Positions 54,161-62,377 of a stretch of DNA of 64,000 nucleotides are shown here, one piece after another. A program made the translations under genes and the position numbers. The DNA is taken from positions 2,044,001 to 2,108,000 of the forward strand of contig NC_003062.2 in NCBI RefSeq assembly GCF_000092025.1, given 5' to 3'. Every line of letters begins with the position of its first letter. Position 1 is the first letter of the stretch. The notes under the pieces were generated by a model. It did no database searches, was not told the DNA's origin, and saw only the letters and a program-made list of their open reading frames with translations. This DNA comes from Agrobacterium fabrum str. C58. Its GTDB lineage: Bacteria; Pseudomonadota; Alphaproteobacteria; Rhizobiales; Rhizobiaceae.

Positions 54161-55543
54161 GTGAAACATTTTCTTAACGCCGCTCTGGGTCTGACGGTCG
54201 CGCTGGCGTCGGTTTTCGCCCCGCTACAGGCTGGCGCGCAGCAGCGTTATGGCGACCAACAGCAAACCATGCTGGTCACGCCGGATGGTCGTGTTCTCGA
54301 CTTCATGCCCGAGCGTGGCGATATCGTCATCAGCCGTGACACGATGGGCCGCACAGTGTTTTACGACCGCTACGGCAATCTGCTGGCCACCGAAATGCCC
54401 TCAGGCTATCAGCAACGGCAGCAGCAGGACACCACCTATTATCCGCCCGCCCCCGGCGGCCAGTACCGCGAGCCGCAGCGCGACTATGGCTATCAGGACA
54501 ATGGCAGCGTGCGCGATTATCGCGAATATCGCGGCGATGGCGCTGACGACAATGTCTATACCGGCTCCGTTCCCGCCCCCGGCTCGGTTGAAAGCGGGCC
54601 ACTTGGCCAGCCGATGCCGGGCGAAAGCACCACGGCCGCCGTTCCGCAGCCGGAGCACCTGATCGAACGCCACACGCCGGTCACGACGCCGGTTAACCGT
54701 TCACGCCAGGAAATCGTCGCGCTCCAGACCTTCCTCGACCGCGAAGGCATTTCGCCCGGCGTGATCGACGGCAAGATGGGTGACAACGTCAACAAGGCAA
54801 TTGCCGCCTGGCAGGACATGACCGGCGACAAGCTCGATCCGAACAATTCTGATGATATTCTGGAACGCCTGCGCGCTTCCGGCGGCATGCCGATCGTGGA
54901 TTATACGATCACCGCCGCCGATGCCGCTGGCCCCTATGTCGCCTCCATTCCCGACGATTATGCCGCGAAATCGCAGCTGCCGGCGCTCTCTTTCACGTCC
55001 ACTTCGGAAGCGCTGGCGGAACGGTTCCACATGGATGAAAACTACCTGAAGGAGCTGAACCCGGGCATCGATTTCACCGTACCCGGCACCATTATCAAGG
55101 TCGTTAATCCTGGCGAGGCGAAAAAGGGACAGGTCGCCCGCATCGTTGCCCATAAGGGCATCAAACAGGTCTTCGCTTACGGTCAGGACGGCAATCTGAT
55201 CGCCGCTTACCCCGCCACCATCGGCTCCACGGATACCCCCTCGCCGAGCGGCACGCATACGGTGGAGCGCATCGCGCTCAATCCCGGCTACACCTATAAT
55301 CCGAAGATCAATTTCAAGCAGGGCCAGAACGACAAAATCCTGCAAATTCCGCCGGGTCCGAACGGCCCGGTTGGCACGGTCTGGATCGCTCTGTCGAAGC
55401 CGACCTACGGCATTCACGGCACGCCGGAACCGTCCAAGATCGGCAAGACCAACAGCCACGGCTGTATCCGCCTGACCAACTGGGACGCGACCGAACTGGC
55501 TAAGATGGTCCGCCCCGGCGTTGTGGTCGAATTCGCCGAATAA
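54161..55543 (+). CDS. L,D-transpeptidase (YkuD) with peptidoglycan-binding domain
   Basis: The 460-residue exported enzyme has a signal peptide (MKHFLNAALGLTVALASVFA, cleavage after GAQ or AGA), a Tyr/Gln/Asp-rich low-complexity stretch (about residues 75-145), a PG_binding_1-type domain (about 185-235) and a C-terminal YkuD domain with HGTPEP and the active site SHGCIRL (Cys435). L,D-transpeptidases form 3-3 cross-links or attach proteins to peptidoglycan. GTG at 54161 starts the signal peptide; a GTG at 54125 would add 12 charged residues in front. Confidence 0.9.
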   Translation: MKHFLNAALGLTVALASVFAPLQAGAQQRYGDQQQTMLVTPDGRVLDFMPERGDIVISRDTMGRTVFYDRYGNLLATEMPSGYQQRQQQDTTYYPPAPGGQYREPQRDYGYQDNGSVRDYREYRGDGADDNVYTGSVPAPGSVESGPLGQPMPGESTTAAVPQPEHLIERHTPVTTPVNRSRQEIVALQTFLDREGISPGVIDGKMGDNVNKAIAAWQDMTGDKLDPNNSDDILERLRASGGMPIVDYTITAADAAGPYVASIPDDYAAKSQLPALSFTSTSEALAERFHMDENYLKELNPGIDFTVPGTIIKVVNPGEAKKGQVARIVAHKGIKQVFAYGQDGNLIAAYPATIGSTDTPSPSGTHTVERIALNPGYTYNPKINFKQGQNDKILQIPPGPNGPVGTVWIALSKPTYGIHGTPEPSKIGKTNSHGCIRLTNWDATELAKMVRPGVVVEFAE

Positions 55544-55563
55544 AGCGACGGCAAGAAAAAAAG

Positions 55564-55595
55564 AAAGCCCGGCGGATTATGGTCCGCCGGGCTTT
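55564..55595. terminator. Bidirectional Rho-independent terminator
   Basis: A perfect 13-bp stem (AAAGCCCGGCGGA and complement) with a 6-base loop sits between the L,D-transpeptidase gene and the convergent MFS gene, with T runs on the plus strand. Confidence 0.9.
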
Positions 55596-55610
55596 TTCAT
55601 TTGTGGGGCT

Positions 55611-56816
55611 TTATGCGCGCTTTTCCGTCAGGAAATACAGGAGCGCCGCTACCGGCAAGGCGAAACCGATCCACGAGGCGGCTGGCCATTCGCCAACCGC
55701 ATAGGCCCAGCCACCCACGGCGGAACCGATCGCACCGCCCATGAAAAACGTCGCCATGTAAATACCGTTCAGGCGGCTGCGGAATTCCGCCCCAAGCGTG
55801 AAGATCGCTCGTTGGCCGAGTACCAGATTGGTGGTGACGCCGAAATCCAGAACGATTGCCGCGACGACCAGAATGGCGAGCGCCAGATGCGAACCTTCGG
55901 GCGCCAGATGCGTGACGGCGAAAGAGAGCGCCACCGACACCAGCGCAAAGAGCGTGGCCACACGGGTCCAGCCACGATCGGCCATCCGCCCGGCAATTGG
56001 TGCGGCCACGGTGCCGGCCGCGCCCGCCAGTGCGAAGAGCGCGATCTCACCCTGGCTGAGATTGAAATGCGGCCCGCTCAGATAAAGCGGCGTCGTCGTC
56101 CAGAACAGGCTGAAGGCGGCAAAGAGGAAAGCGTGGTAGATCGCCCGCCGCCGCAGGATCGGAGTATGCAAGGCAAGCCTGCCCATCGAGGCCATCAACG
56201 CGCCGTAGCTCAGCCGCGCTTCGGGCATACGAACGGGCAGAAGTCGGAAAAGCACCACGGCAAGAAGCGCCATGACCGCTGCGGACGTCAGAAAGACGCC
56301 ACGCCAGGAAACCACCTCCGATAGCAGGCTGGAGACCGGCCGCGCCAGCATGATGCCGGCCATCAGCCCGCTCATGACATTGCCGACCACGCGCCCCCGA
56401 ATGGCGTGCGGCGCCATATGCGCAGCATAGGGAACGATGACCTGTACCGCCACGGAACTGACGCCAACCAGGAAGGCGGCGATCAGGAACGGCGCCGCAT
56501 GCGGCGCAAACGCAGCAGCGACGAGCGACAACACCGCCATCGAGACCGAACTGACCACCAGCTTGCGGTTTTCGACGAGATCACCGAGCGGCACGACGAA
56601 CAGCAGGCCGATACCATAACCGATCTGCGTCAGCGTCACGATCAGGCCAGTGGCGCCGGCGGAAAGACCGAGTTCCGTCCCGATGATGCCGGCAAGCGGC
56701 TGGCCATAATAAAGATTGGCTGCAATCAGCCCGCAGGCTGTTGCCAGCAAAAACGTCAGAGCCGGGGAAATGGATGTCGCTTCAACATCATCCCCATCAA
56801 TTACACGCGTTGTCAT
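55611..56816 (-). CDS. MFS transporter, drug-efflux-like
   Basis: The 401-residue protein has 12 predicted membrane segments. Its opening (FLLATACGLIAANLYYGQPL) and VVPLGDLVENRKLVV loop 2-3 motif place it in the DHA1-like group of the major facilitator superfamily, often annotated as drug or sugar efflux. The substrate is unknown. GGAG six bases before the ATG at 56816 sets the start. It lies directly downstream of a TetR gene and behind a TetR-type operator, so it is probably de-repressed by the ligand of that repressor. Confidence 0.88.
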   Translation of the reverse strand: MTTRVIDGDDVEATSISPALTFLLATACGLIAANLYYGQPLAGIIGTELGLSAGATGLIVTLTQIGYGIGLLFVVPLGDLVENRKLVVSSVSMAVLSLVAAAFAPHAAPFLIAAFLVGVSSVAVQVIVPYAAHMAPHAIRGRVVGNVMSGLMAGIMLARPVSSLLSEVVSWRGVFLTSAAVMALLAVVLFRLLPVRMPEARLSYGALMASMGRLALHTPILRRRAIYHAFLFAAFSLFWTTTPLYLSGPHFNLSQGEIALFALAGAAGTVAAPIAGRMADRGWTRVATLFALVSVALSFAVTHLAPEGSHLALAILVVAAIVLDFGVTTNLVLGQRAIFTLGAEFRSRLNGIYMATFFMGGAIGSAVGGWAYAVGEWPAASWIGFALPVAALLYFLTEKRA

Positions 56817-56831
56817 CATTTTCTCCAATAT

Positions 56832-56847
56832 GGAAACAAATGTTTCC
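56832..56847. promoter_or_regulatory. TetR-type operator upstream of the MFS gene
   Basis: GGAAACAAATGTTTCC is a near-perfect 16-bp inverted repeat in the 46-base gap between the tetR stop and the MFS start. It matches the site at 57499-57514 in both half sites (GGAAAC/TTTCC), strong evidence for one regulator acting on both. Confidence 0.75.
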
Positions 56848-56862
56848 TAAATAGTCACAAAA

Positions 56863-57486
56863 TCAATCAGCAAGCTTCATGGCGATATCCACCACGGCCA
56901 CCATGTCTTTCAGGGTGCGCCCGGTTTTCCCTACTACGCGCATGCCGTACATCATGCACAGCATCGCCCGGGCGAGATCATCCGGGTCGGCCGTCGAATG
57001 CACGGAACCATCCTTCTGCCCTTCGGTGATGATACGGGCGACGATCCGCTCCCTCGCCTTCACCGCCCGCTCAACCACGACGGCAATGTCGTCATCTAGG
57101 GCAGCCAGATCGGCAGCGGCGCCAACCACCAGACACCCGTCCGAGCCCACACCGCCGTGGGATCGTTCGGCATAAAACATCAGTCCGGCTCTCAGACGTT
57201 CATAACCAGTCTCGCCGCCGGCCACCGCCGCCTCGAACCGCTCGGTCTGCACGATCCTGTAGCGCTCCATCGTAGCGATGAAGATGGCTTTCTTGTCCTT
57301 GAAGGCCTTGTAGAGACTACCCTGCGCCAGCTCCATCGCATCGGTGAGATCACCGACCGAAGTGGCGTGGTAGCCGCGCCGGGAAAAGACACGGATCGCG
57401 CCGTCAAGCGCACGATCGAGATCGAACTCGCGTGGCCGGCCGCGATGGCGTTGCTCCTGGGAATGAGTTTGGGTCGTATTGGTCAT
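56863..57486 (-). CDS. TetR/AcrR-family transcriptional regulator
   Basis: The 207-residue protein has a TetR helix-turn-helix (GRPREFDLDRALDGAIRVFSRRGYHATSVGDLTDAMELAQGSLYKAF in residues about 15-60) and a C-terminal ligand domain of the AcrR/TetR_C_33 kind. It should bind the two GGAAAC...TTTCC palindromes, one in its own leader (13 bases before the ATG) and one before the downstream MFS gene. Start at 57486 follows from homologues; the extra 33 codons of the longer frame overlap the operator. Confidence 0.9.
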   Translation of the reverse strand: MTNTTQTHSQEQRHRGRPREFDLDRALDGAIRVFSRRGYHATSVGDLTDAMELAQGSLYKAFKDKKAIFIATMERYRIVQTERFEAAVAGGETGYERLRAGLMFYAERSHGGVGSDGCLVVGAAADLAALDDDIAVVVERAVKARERIVARIITEGQKDGSVHSTADPDDLARAMLCMMYGMRVVGKTGRTLKDMVAVVDIAMKLAD

Positions 57487-57498
57487 GAACGCAATATA

Positions 57499-57514
57499 GG
57501 AAACGATCATTTCC
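57499..57514. promoter_or_regulatory. TetR-type operator in the tetR leader
   Basis: GGAAACGATCATTTCC is an inverted repeat 12 bases upstream of the tetR start codon, and shares the half sites of 56832-56847. This supports autoregulation. Confidence 0.72.
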
Positions 57515-57655
57515 AAATCAAGCGAAAAACGCGTGCCATGAGGAAGCGATGGGAAGCGCCTCATAACGACGCCTCTCCTCAGCAATTTGGGGGGGTGCCC
57601 ATTTTATCCAACCGCGGCAACGTCGCTGCAACCAGCCGGAAATCGCAAGGTGGGG

Positions 57656-58372
57656 TCAGGCAGCTTTGCGCGTCACGAGACGTGCTAGGTGCGCAACACG
57701 CCTCGGAAGTCTTTTCGGCAGGAGCTTGATGACTTCCTCGGCAAAGGCCGTCGCGTTTTCGACCGCCTTGTCGATATTGCTGACCTTCTTGCAGTCCAGA
57801 CAGAGGAGCGTGCCGCCATAGTCGAAAATATCACGATAGGCCGCCCGCTCGACGATCGCCGTATTGAGCACGGAGACGTTCTTTTCCGCCAGCAGCATCT
57901 TGACGAGCAGCAGCGAACGCGTCGCCACCATGGCGTTGACCCGCGTCAGCACGATGGAATGGGCAATCTCCTTGCCCATCCTGCGGTTCAGGAATTCGAT
58001 GTGATCGAGCACTTCTGCAGCACCCCGCGCATCCATGGCAGAGCCCTGAACGGGGATCAGAACATGATCGGAGATACCGAGCGCCATGGTCAGAAGCGGC
58101 GTTTTCGCACCCGGCAGGTCGATGATGAAACAGTCGGTATTTGTTTTATTCTCGCGAATATGGCCCTCAAGCGAGGCAATCGTCACATGCGAAATCACCG
58201 AGAGATTTTCGATCTCGCCTGATAATTCGTGCCAGCGCGAAATCCACAATTGCGGATCGGCATCCAGAACCGTGACGCGATGGCCGCTGCGGGCCAGTTC
58301 GGTTGCCAGAAGCAGCACGGCCGTGGTTTTCCCGGCCCCGCCCTTGGTATTGGCAAAAGTGATGACTGACAT
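57656..58372 (-). CDS. Orphan ParA-family ATPase
   Basis: A 238-residue ParA/MinD-type ATPase with the deviant Walker A KGGAGKTT at residues 10-17, Walker A' VTVLDADPQ and a switch region FIIDLPGAKT. There is no parB or other partition gene nearby, so it is an orphan. Length and layout resemble VirC1/ParA proteins of Agrobacterium rather than the chromosome-partition ParA next to ParB. Possible roles are positioning of a cell component or plasmid- or conjugation-related; not decided by sequence. AGGGGG precedes the ATG. Confidence 0.85.
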   Translation of the reverse strand: MSVITFANTKGGAGKTTAVLLLATELARSGHRVTVLDADPQLWISRWHELSGEIENLSVISHVTIASLEGHIRENKTNTDCFIIDLPGAKTPLLTMALGISDHVLIPVQGSAMDARGAAEVLDHIEFLNRRMGKEIAHSIVLTRVNAMVATRSLLLVKMLLAEKNVSVLNTAIVERAAYRDIFDYGGTLLCLDCKKVSNIDKAVENATAFAEEVIKLLPKRLPRRVAHLARLVTRKAA

Positions 58373-58491
58373 GATGCCCCCTGTTGGTCAGAGCCATTTC
58401 ATGCTCATTCACGCACCGACGCCTTCATGGTGCTTTCCACAATCTTAACGAACAGGGTTAACAAAAAGCTAAGAACGGTTTGCCGCGCAAC

Positions 58492-58523
58492 AAAAAGCCC
58501 GCGATTTGTAACGCGGGCTTCTT
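58492..58523 (-). terminator. Rho-independent terminator after the small exported protein gene
   Basis: AAGCCCGCG pairs with CGCGGGCTT around an 8-base loop; on the minus strand it is followed by TTTTTG. It lies 14 bases after the stop at 58537. Confidence 0.82.
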
Positions 58524-58536
58524 CCAGTTCAGTGGA

Positions 58537-58917
58537 TTATGTCACTTTGCGGCAGGAACCCACATCGTCCGCCCGCAGCCGGCCGGCTTTGAGATCCTCA
58601 TATTTGGGCAGATCCAGCGAACCGCCCAGCCCTTTCGCAACGGTATTGCGATCAAGCGAAATCATGCGCCCGGCACTCGTGAAGGACACCATGCCATTCT
58701 TTCCGGAATAGGCCATGGTCGCGCGCATCTCGCAAAAATAGCGGTCGGAACCTTTAGACAGGTTCCAGCCTCGAATTCCCGCTTTGTTGCTCGAGAGGGC
58801 TCCAACTTTGTAGCCCTGCCCTGAAAGTTCCTTAAAAGAAGCAGCCTGCACAACGACAGGCAAACCCAACAACGCCACCGCGATCAGTGACGAAAAAAGT
58901 GAGAATCTCGCGGTCAC
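58537..58917 (-). CDS. Small exported protein of unknown function
   Basis: A 126-residue protein with a clear signal peptide (cleavage near VVQAAS) and a mature part of about 100 residues containing two Cys residues (YFCEMRA and GSCRKVT) that could form a disulfide in the periplasm. I do not recognise the family. The start codon is GTG at 58917 with AAAAGG upstream. It has its own terminator and is flanked by the iron alcohol dehydrogenase (12 bases upstream) and parA, all on the minus strand. Confidence 0.72.
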   Translation of the reverse strand: MTARFSLFSSLIAVALLGLPVVVQAASFKELSGQGYKVGALSSNKAGIRGWNLSKGSDRYFCEMRATMAYSGKNGMVSFTSAGRMISLDRNTVAKGLGGSLDLPKYEDLKAGRLRADDVGSCRKVT

Positions 58918-58929
58918 TCTGTCTACCTT

Positions 58930-60075
58930 TTAAAAGCAAGCCTCAAAAAGCGCCTTGGTATTCTCAAGCGTCATCGGCACCGGATTACCACCGCAGCTCG
59001 GATCCTTGATCGCTTCTGCCGCCAGCTCGTCGATACGATCAGGCTTGATGCCCATGGCGGTCAGGTTTTCCGGCACGCCGAGTTCCCTGCGAAGATCCAG
59101 CACGTAGTCATAAAAACCGTCAAAACCGCCGGAAATGCCGAGATAGGCGGCAGCACGCGCGATCTTGTCTTCGATGGCAGGACGGTTGAAACGCAGCACC
59201 GCCGGCATGACGACGGCATTGGTCATGCCGTGATGGGTGTTGTAGACCGCCCCGATCGGATGCGAGAGCGAATGAATGGCCCCGAGACCCTTCTGGAAGG
59301 CAACCGCCCCCATCGCCGCCGCCGCCATCATATTGGTGCGGGCTTCGATATCCGTGCCATCCTTATAGGCGCGCGGCAGGAATTCCTTGACGAGACGCAG
59401 GCCCTCAAGCGCGACACCAGCACTCATCGGGTGGAAGAACGGTGACGAATACGCTTCGAGGCAATGGGCGAAGGCATCCATGCCGGTGCCGGCCGTGATG
59501 ACCTTCGGCATGCCGACCGTCAGTTCCGGATCGCAGATGACGACACCGGGAAGCAGCTTGGGATGGAAGATGATCTTCTTCACATGCGTCTGCGAATTGG
59601 TGATGACGCTGGCGCGGCCGACTTCCGAACCGGTGCCAGCCGTCGTCGGGACTGCGACGATGGGCGCGATCTTCGACGCATCAGCGCGTGTCCACCAATC
59701 ACCGATATCCTCGAAATCCCAGACCGGACGTGTCTGCCCGGCCATGAAGGCGATCATCTTGCCGAGATCGAGGCCCGAGCCGCCGCCAAAGGCGACGACG
59801 CCGTCATGACCGCCATCGCGGTAAGCCTTGACGCCGGCTTCCATGTTGATTTCGTTGGGGTTCGGATCGACATCGGCAAAGATCGCCCGGCCAAGACCCG
59901 CCTCTTCCAGCACATCCAGCGCATGCGCGGTGATCGCCATATTGGCAAGGCCACGATCCGTGACGAGCAGCGGCTTCCTGATGCCGAGCGTTTTGCAGGC
60001 TTCCGCCAGTTCCTTGATCCGGCCACGGCCAAGCTTGACGGCGGTGGGATAACTCCAGTTGGCGACGATATTCAT
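58930..60075 (-). CDS. Iron-containing alcohol dehydrogenase (type III)
   Basis: The 381-residue protein shows the Fe-ADH family features: FGGGSGLDLGKMIAF (NAD binding), VPTTAGTGSEVGRASVI, metal-binding His in GTGMDAFAHCLEAY and in AIHSLSHPIGAVYNTHHG. It should oxidise a primary alcohol or reduce an aldehyde with NAD(H). Its ATG overlaps the stop of the aldehyde dehydrogenase gene (ATGA), so the two steps are linked. Start at 60075 is preceded by only a weak GAAAG. Confidence 0.92.
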   Translation of the reverse strand: MNIVANWSYPTAVKLGRGRIKELAEACKTLGIRKPLLVTDRGLANMAITAHALDVLEEAGLGRAIFADVDPNPNEINMEAGVKAYRDGGHDGVVAFGGGSGLDLGKMIAFMAGQTRPVWDFEDIGDWWTRADASKIAPIVAVPTTAGTGSEVGRASVITNSQTHVKKIIFHPKLLPGVVICDPELTVGMPKVITAGTGMDAFAHCLEAYSSPFFHPMSAGVALEGLRLVKEFLPRAYKDGTDIEARTNMMAAAAMGAVAFQKGLGAIHSLSHPIGAVYNTHHGMTNAVVMPAVLRFNRPAIEDKIARAAAYLGISGGFDGFYDYVLDLRRELGVPENLTAMGIKPDRIDELAAEAIKDPSCGGNPVPMTLENTKALFEACF

Positions 60076-61460
60076 TTCGTGACTTTCTTCAGATGGTAGG
60101 ATTTCGGGCGGGTCAGATTCTGGAAACCGAGGACGGAGAGCGAACCGCCACGGCCGGTTTCCTTGACGCCGGTCCAGCAAAGCGCCGGGTCGAGATAATC
60201 GGCGCGGTTCATGAACACCGTTCCGGTCTCGATTTCCCGGCCGATCCGGGCAGCCCGCGCCGCATCCTGCGTCCACAGCGAAGCGGTGAGGCCGTATTTG
60301 CTGTCATTCATCAGCGCAATGGCTTCGTCGTCGTTCTTGACCTTCATGATGCCGATGGCAGGACCGAAAGTCTCTTCGGTCATGAATTCCATGGAATGAT
60401 CGACATTGACGAGGATCTGCGGCGCGACATAGGCACTCTCGCCATCGTCAGCGGGGAAAAGCTTCGGATCGACCAGCGCTTTGGCACCCTTCGAAACCGC
60501 GTCCGCAATCTGCGCCCGCACCACCTTGGCGAAACGCTTGTTGGCCATCGGCCCAAGCGTCGTTTCCTGCTCGAGCGGATTGCCGAGCTTGTAGTTCGAA
60601 ACCCACGCCACCGACTTCTCGACGAATTCGTCATAGAGGTTTTCATTGACGTAGATGCGCTCGATACCGCAGCAGCATTGCCCGGAATTATAAGTGCCGC
60701 CGTCCATCAGCGTATCGACGGCGGCGTCGAGATCGGCATCCTCCATCACATAACCGGGGTCTTTGCCGCCGAGCTCGAGCCCGAGACCGGTGAAGGTGCC
60801 GGCAGCGGCGCGCTCGATGGCCCGGCCACCTTCCACCGAACCGGTGAAATTGACGAAATTGAACAGGCCTTCGGAGATGAGCGTCGAGGTCGTGCCGTGA
60901 TCAAGGAAGACATTGATGAACACATCCTCAGGCACGCCAGCCTCGACAAAGGCCCGCACCATGCGCTCGCCGACGAGAAGCGTCTGCGCCGCATGTTTGA
61001 TGACAACCGTATTGCCAGCCATCAGCGCCGGAGCAACCGTGTTGATCGCGGTCATGTAAGGATAATTCCAGGGGGCGATGACGAAGACCACGCCATGCGC
61101 CTCGCGCTCGATGCGGCGTTCGAAATTGCCGCTTTCTTCGATAACGAGCGGCGCCAGCGCGTCCGCCGCAATGGAGGCGACATAGTTGGAACGCTCGTTG
61201 AATCCCCTAAACTCACCGCCATAACGAACCGGACGGCCCATCATATGCGCGAGTTCCGGCACCACCTCGGCCACCATTTCGTTAAGGCGCGCCACACCTT
61301 TGAGAACCAGCTGAACGCGGTCCTCAAGCGGCCGTCGCGCCCAGTCTTTCTGCGCCCTGCGCGCGGTCGAAACGGCGGCGCGCGCCGCTTCCAGCGACAT
61401 CGCCTCCCGCTCGGCATAAACCGAGCCGTCAATGGGCGAGATATTTTGAATGACGGTCAT
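60072..61460 (-). CDS. NAD(P)-dependent aldehyde dehydrogenase
   Basis: The 462-residue ALDH-superfamily protein has APWNYPYMTAINTVAPALMAGN, FVNFTGSVEGG (cofactor loop), catalytic Glu229 in LELGGKDP and catalytic Cys in QCCCGIERI (three Cys in a row, 262-264, where the middle or first is expected). It oxidises an aldehyde to the acid. It lies downstream of an XRE/PIN pair and upstream of the iron alcohol dehydrogenase. With the glutamine synthetase-like gene and permease nearby, a gamma-glutamyl aldehyde is a likely substrate (inference). Confidence 0.92.
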   Translation of the reverse strand: MTVIQNISPIDGSVYAEREAMSLEAARAAVSTARRAQKDWARRPLEDRVQLVLKGVARLNEMVAEVVPELAHMMGRPVRYGGEFRGFNERSNYVASIAADALAPLVIEESGNFERRIEREAHGVVFVIAPWNYPYMTAINTVAPALMAGNTVVIKHAAQTLLVGERMVRAFVEAGVPEDVFINVFLDHGTTSTLISEGLFNFVNFTGSVEGGRAIERAAAGTFTGLGLELGGKDPGYVMEDADLDAAVDTLMDGGTYNSGQCCCGIERIYVNENLYDEFVEKSVAWVSNYKLGNPLEQETTLGPMANKRFAKVVRAQIADAVSKGAKALVDPKLFPADDGESAYVAPQILVNVDHSMEFMTEETFGPAIGIMKVKNDDEAIALMNDSKYGLTASLWTQDAARAARIGREIETGTVFMNRADYLDPALCWTGVKETGRGGSLSVLGFQNLTRPKSYHLKKVTK

Positions 61461-61477
61461 GCCAAATAACTCCGATT

Positions 61478-61894
61478 CTAACAGGCTAAAGTCTTAACGT
61501 GGCCGGCCTCGCCATAAGCCAGAATGACGCGATCACGCGTGATGATGGTCAGGTCGTGTTCTCGCGCCGTCGTAATCAAAATACGATCGATCGGGTCTTT
61601 ATGGACGAGCTGAGGAAGAAAGCAGGATGCTATAAAGATATCTGCGGTCACCGGCTGCTCGATGACTTCAGCCTCCCTTTTGAAATCGTCGTACCAACGC
61701 TGGGGACTTTTGGTCTCACTGATGCGCCCCTTCGCAACCAGCATACCCATCTCCCATGCGGTGACGGCAGAAACGCAAACAGGATCGCCTGCCCGATAGG
61801 ACTGGTTCAAGGCACTGACCGCCTCGTCTGAAACAGGTTCACCCTGCGACATCCAGATCACTGCACATGTATCGAGAAGAAAGCCGTCACTCAT
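61478..61894 (-). CDS. PIN-domain toxin (VapC-like)
   Basis: A 138-residue PIN domain RNase. The acidic residues expected for Mg binding are Asp8 (LLDTCAVIW), Glu48 (AWEMGML), Asp100/Asp103 (KDPIDRIL) and Asp121 (ITRD). The start overlaps the last codons of the upstream XRE-type gene, the usual toxin-antitoxin arrangement. It stands between metabolic genes of one apparent pathway. The longer frame to 61924 lies inside the antitoxin gene and is excluded. Confidence 0.88.
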   Translation of the reverse strand: MSDGFLLDTCAVIWMSQGEPVSDEAVSALNQSYRAGDPVCVSAVTAWEMGMLVAKGRISETKSPQRWYDDFKREAEVIEQPVTADIFIASCFLPQLVHKDPIDRILITTAREHDLTIITRDRVILAYGEAGHVKTLAC

Positions 61895-62309
61895 TGTAGA
61901 GCTTTTCTCCCCATTCAAAATCAACGGGTTTGGTTAAGTCCACATCGGGCATGACGGTAATCGTGCCTTTCATACAGCCGAAAATCGGATGTCTACTTTC
62001 AGTTGTACTGACATTGCCTGCCTCAGGGCCTGATCTTCCGGACGGAGCAGGTTCGGAATAGGCCGTTTGGTTGTTTTCCGAAAAGCCGGCAACTCCGCCC
62101 CGACGATGAAGAGCGACGTCGCCGACCGGAATCTCGAGATATTCAGCAATCCGATCCTGCTCCTCCACGCTCATATTGCGATCCCCATTTAACATTCGCG
62201 TCACCGCGCTGCGGTCCAGATTCAGGAAGCGGGCCAAATCAGCCTGACTCTTTCCTTTTCTCTTAAGCTGTTGTGAAAACCACGACTTATCAATCTGATC
62301 GCCGGTCAT
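61887..62309 (-). CDS. XRE-family antitoxin paired with the PIN toxin
   Basis: A 140-residue protein with an N-terminal XRE helix-turn-helix (about residues 15-60, KGKSQADLARFLNLDRSAVTRML) and a C-terminal tail ending PVDFEWGEKLYNE that probably binds and blocks the toxin. Antitoxins of PIN toxins are more often AbrB, ribbon-helix-helix or Phd types, so an XRE-type partner is less common. GGGGG seven bases before 62309 favours that ATG over the GTG at 62315. Confidence 0.82.
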   Translation of the reverse strand: MTGDQIDKSWFSQQLKRKGKSQADLARFLNLDRSAVTRMLNGDRNMSVEEQDRIAEYLEIPVGDVALHRRGGVAGFSENNQTAYSEPAPSGRSGPEAGNVSTTESRHPIFGCMKGTITVMPDVDLTKPVDFEWGEKLYNE

Positions 62310-62377
62310 CGCCACGCCCCCATTGAGGTAATAGCAACAGCATACTATGCGATTGAGATTTCAACAACGCCATGGTT

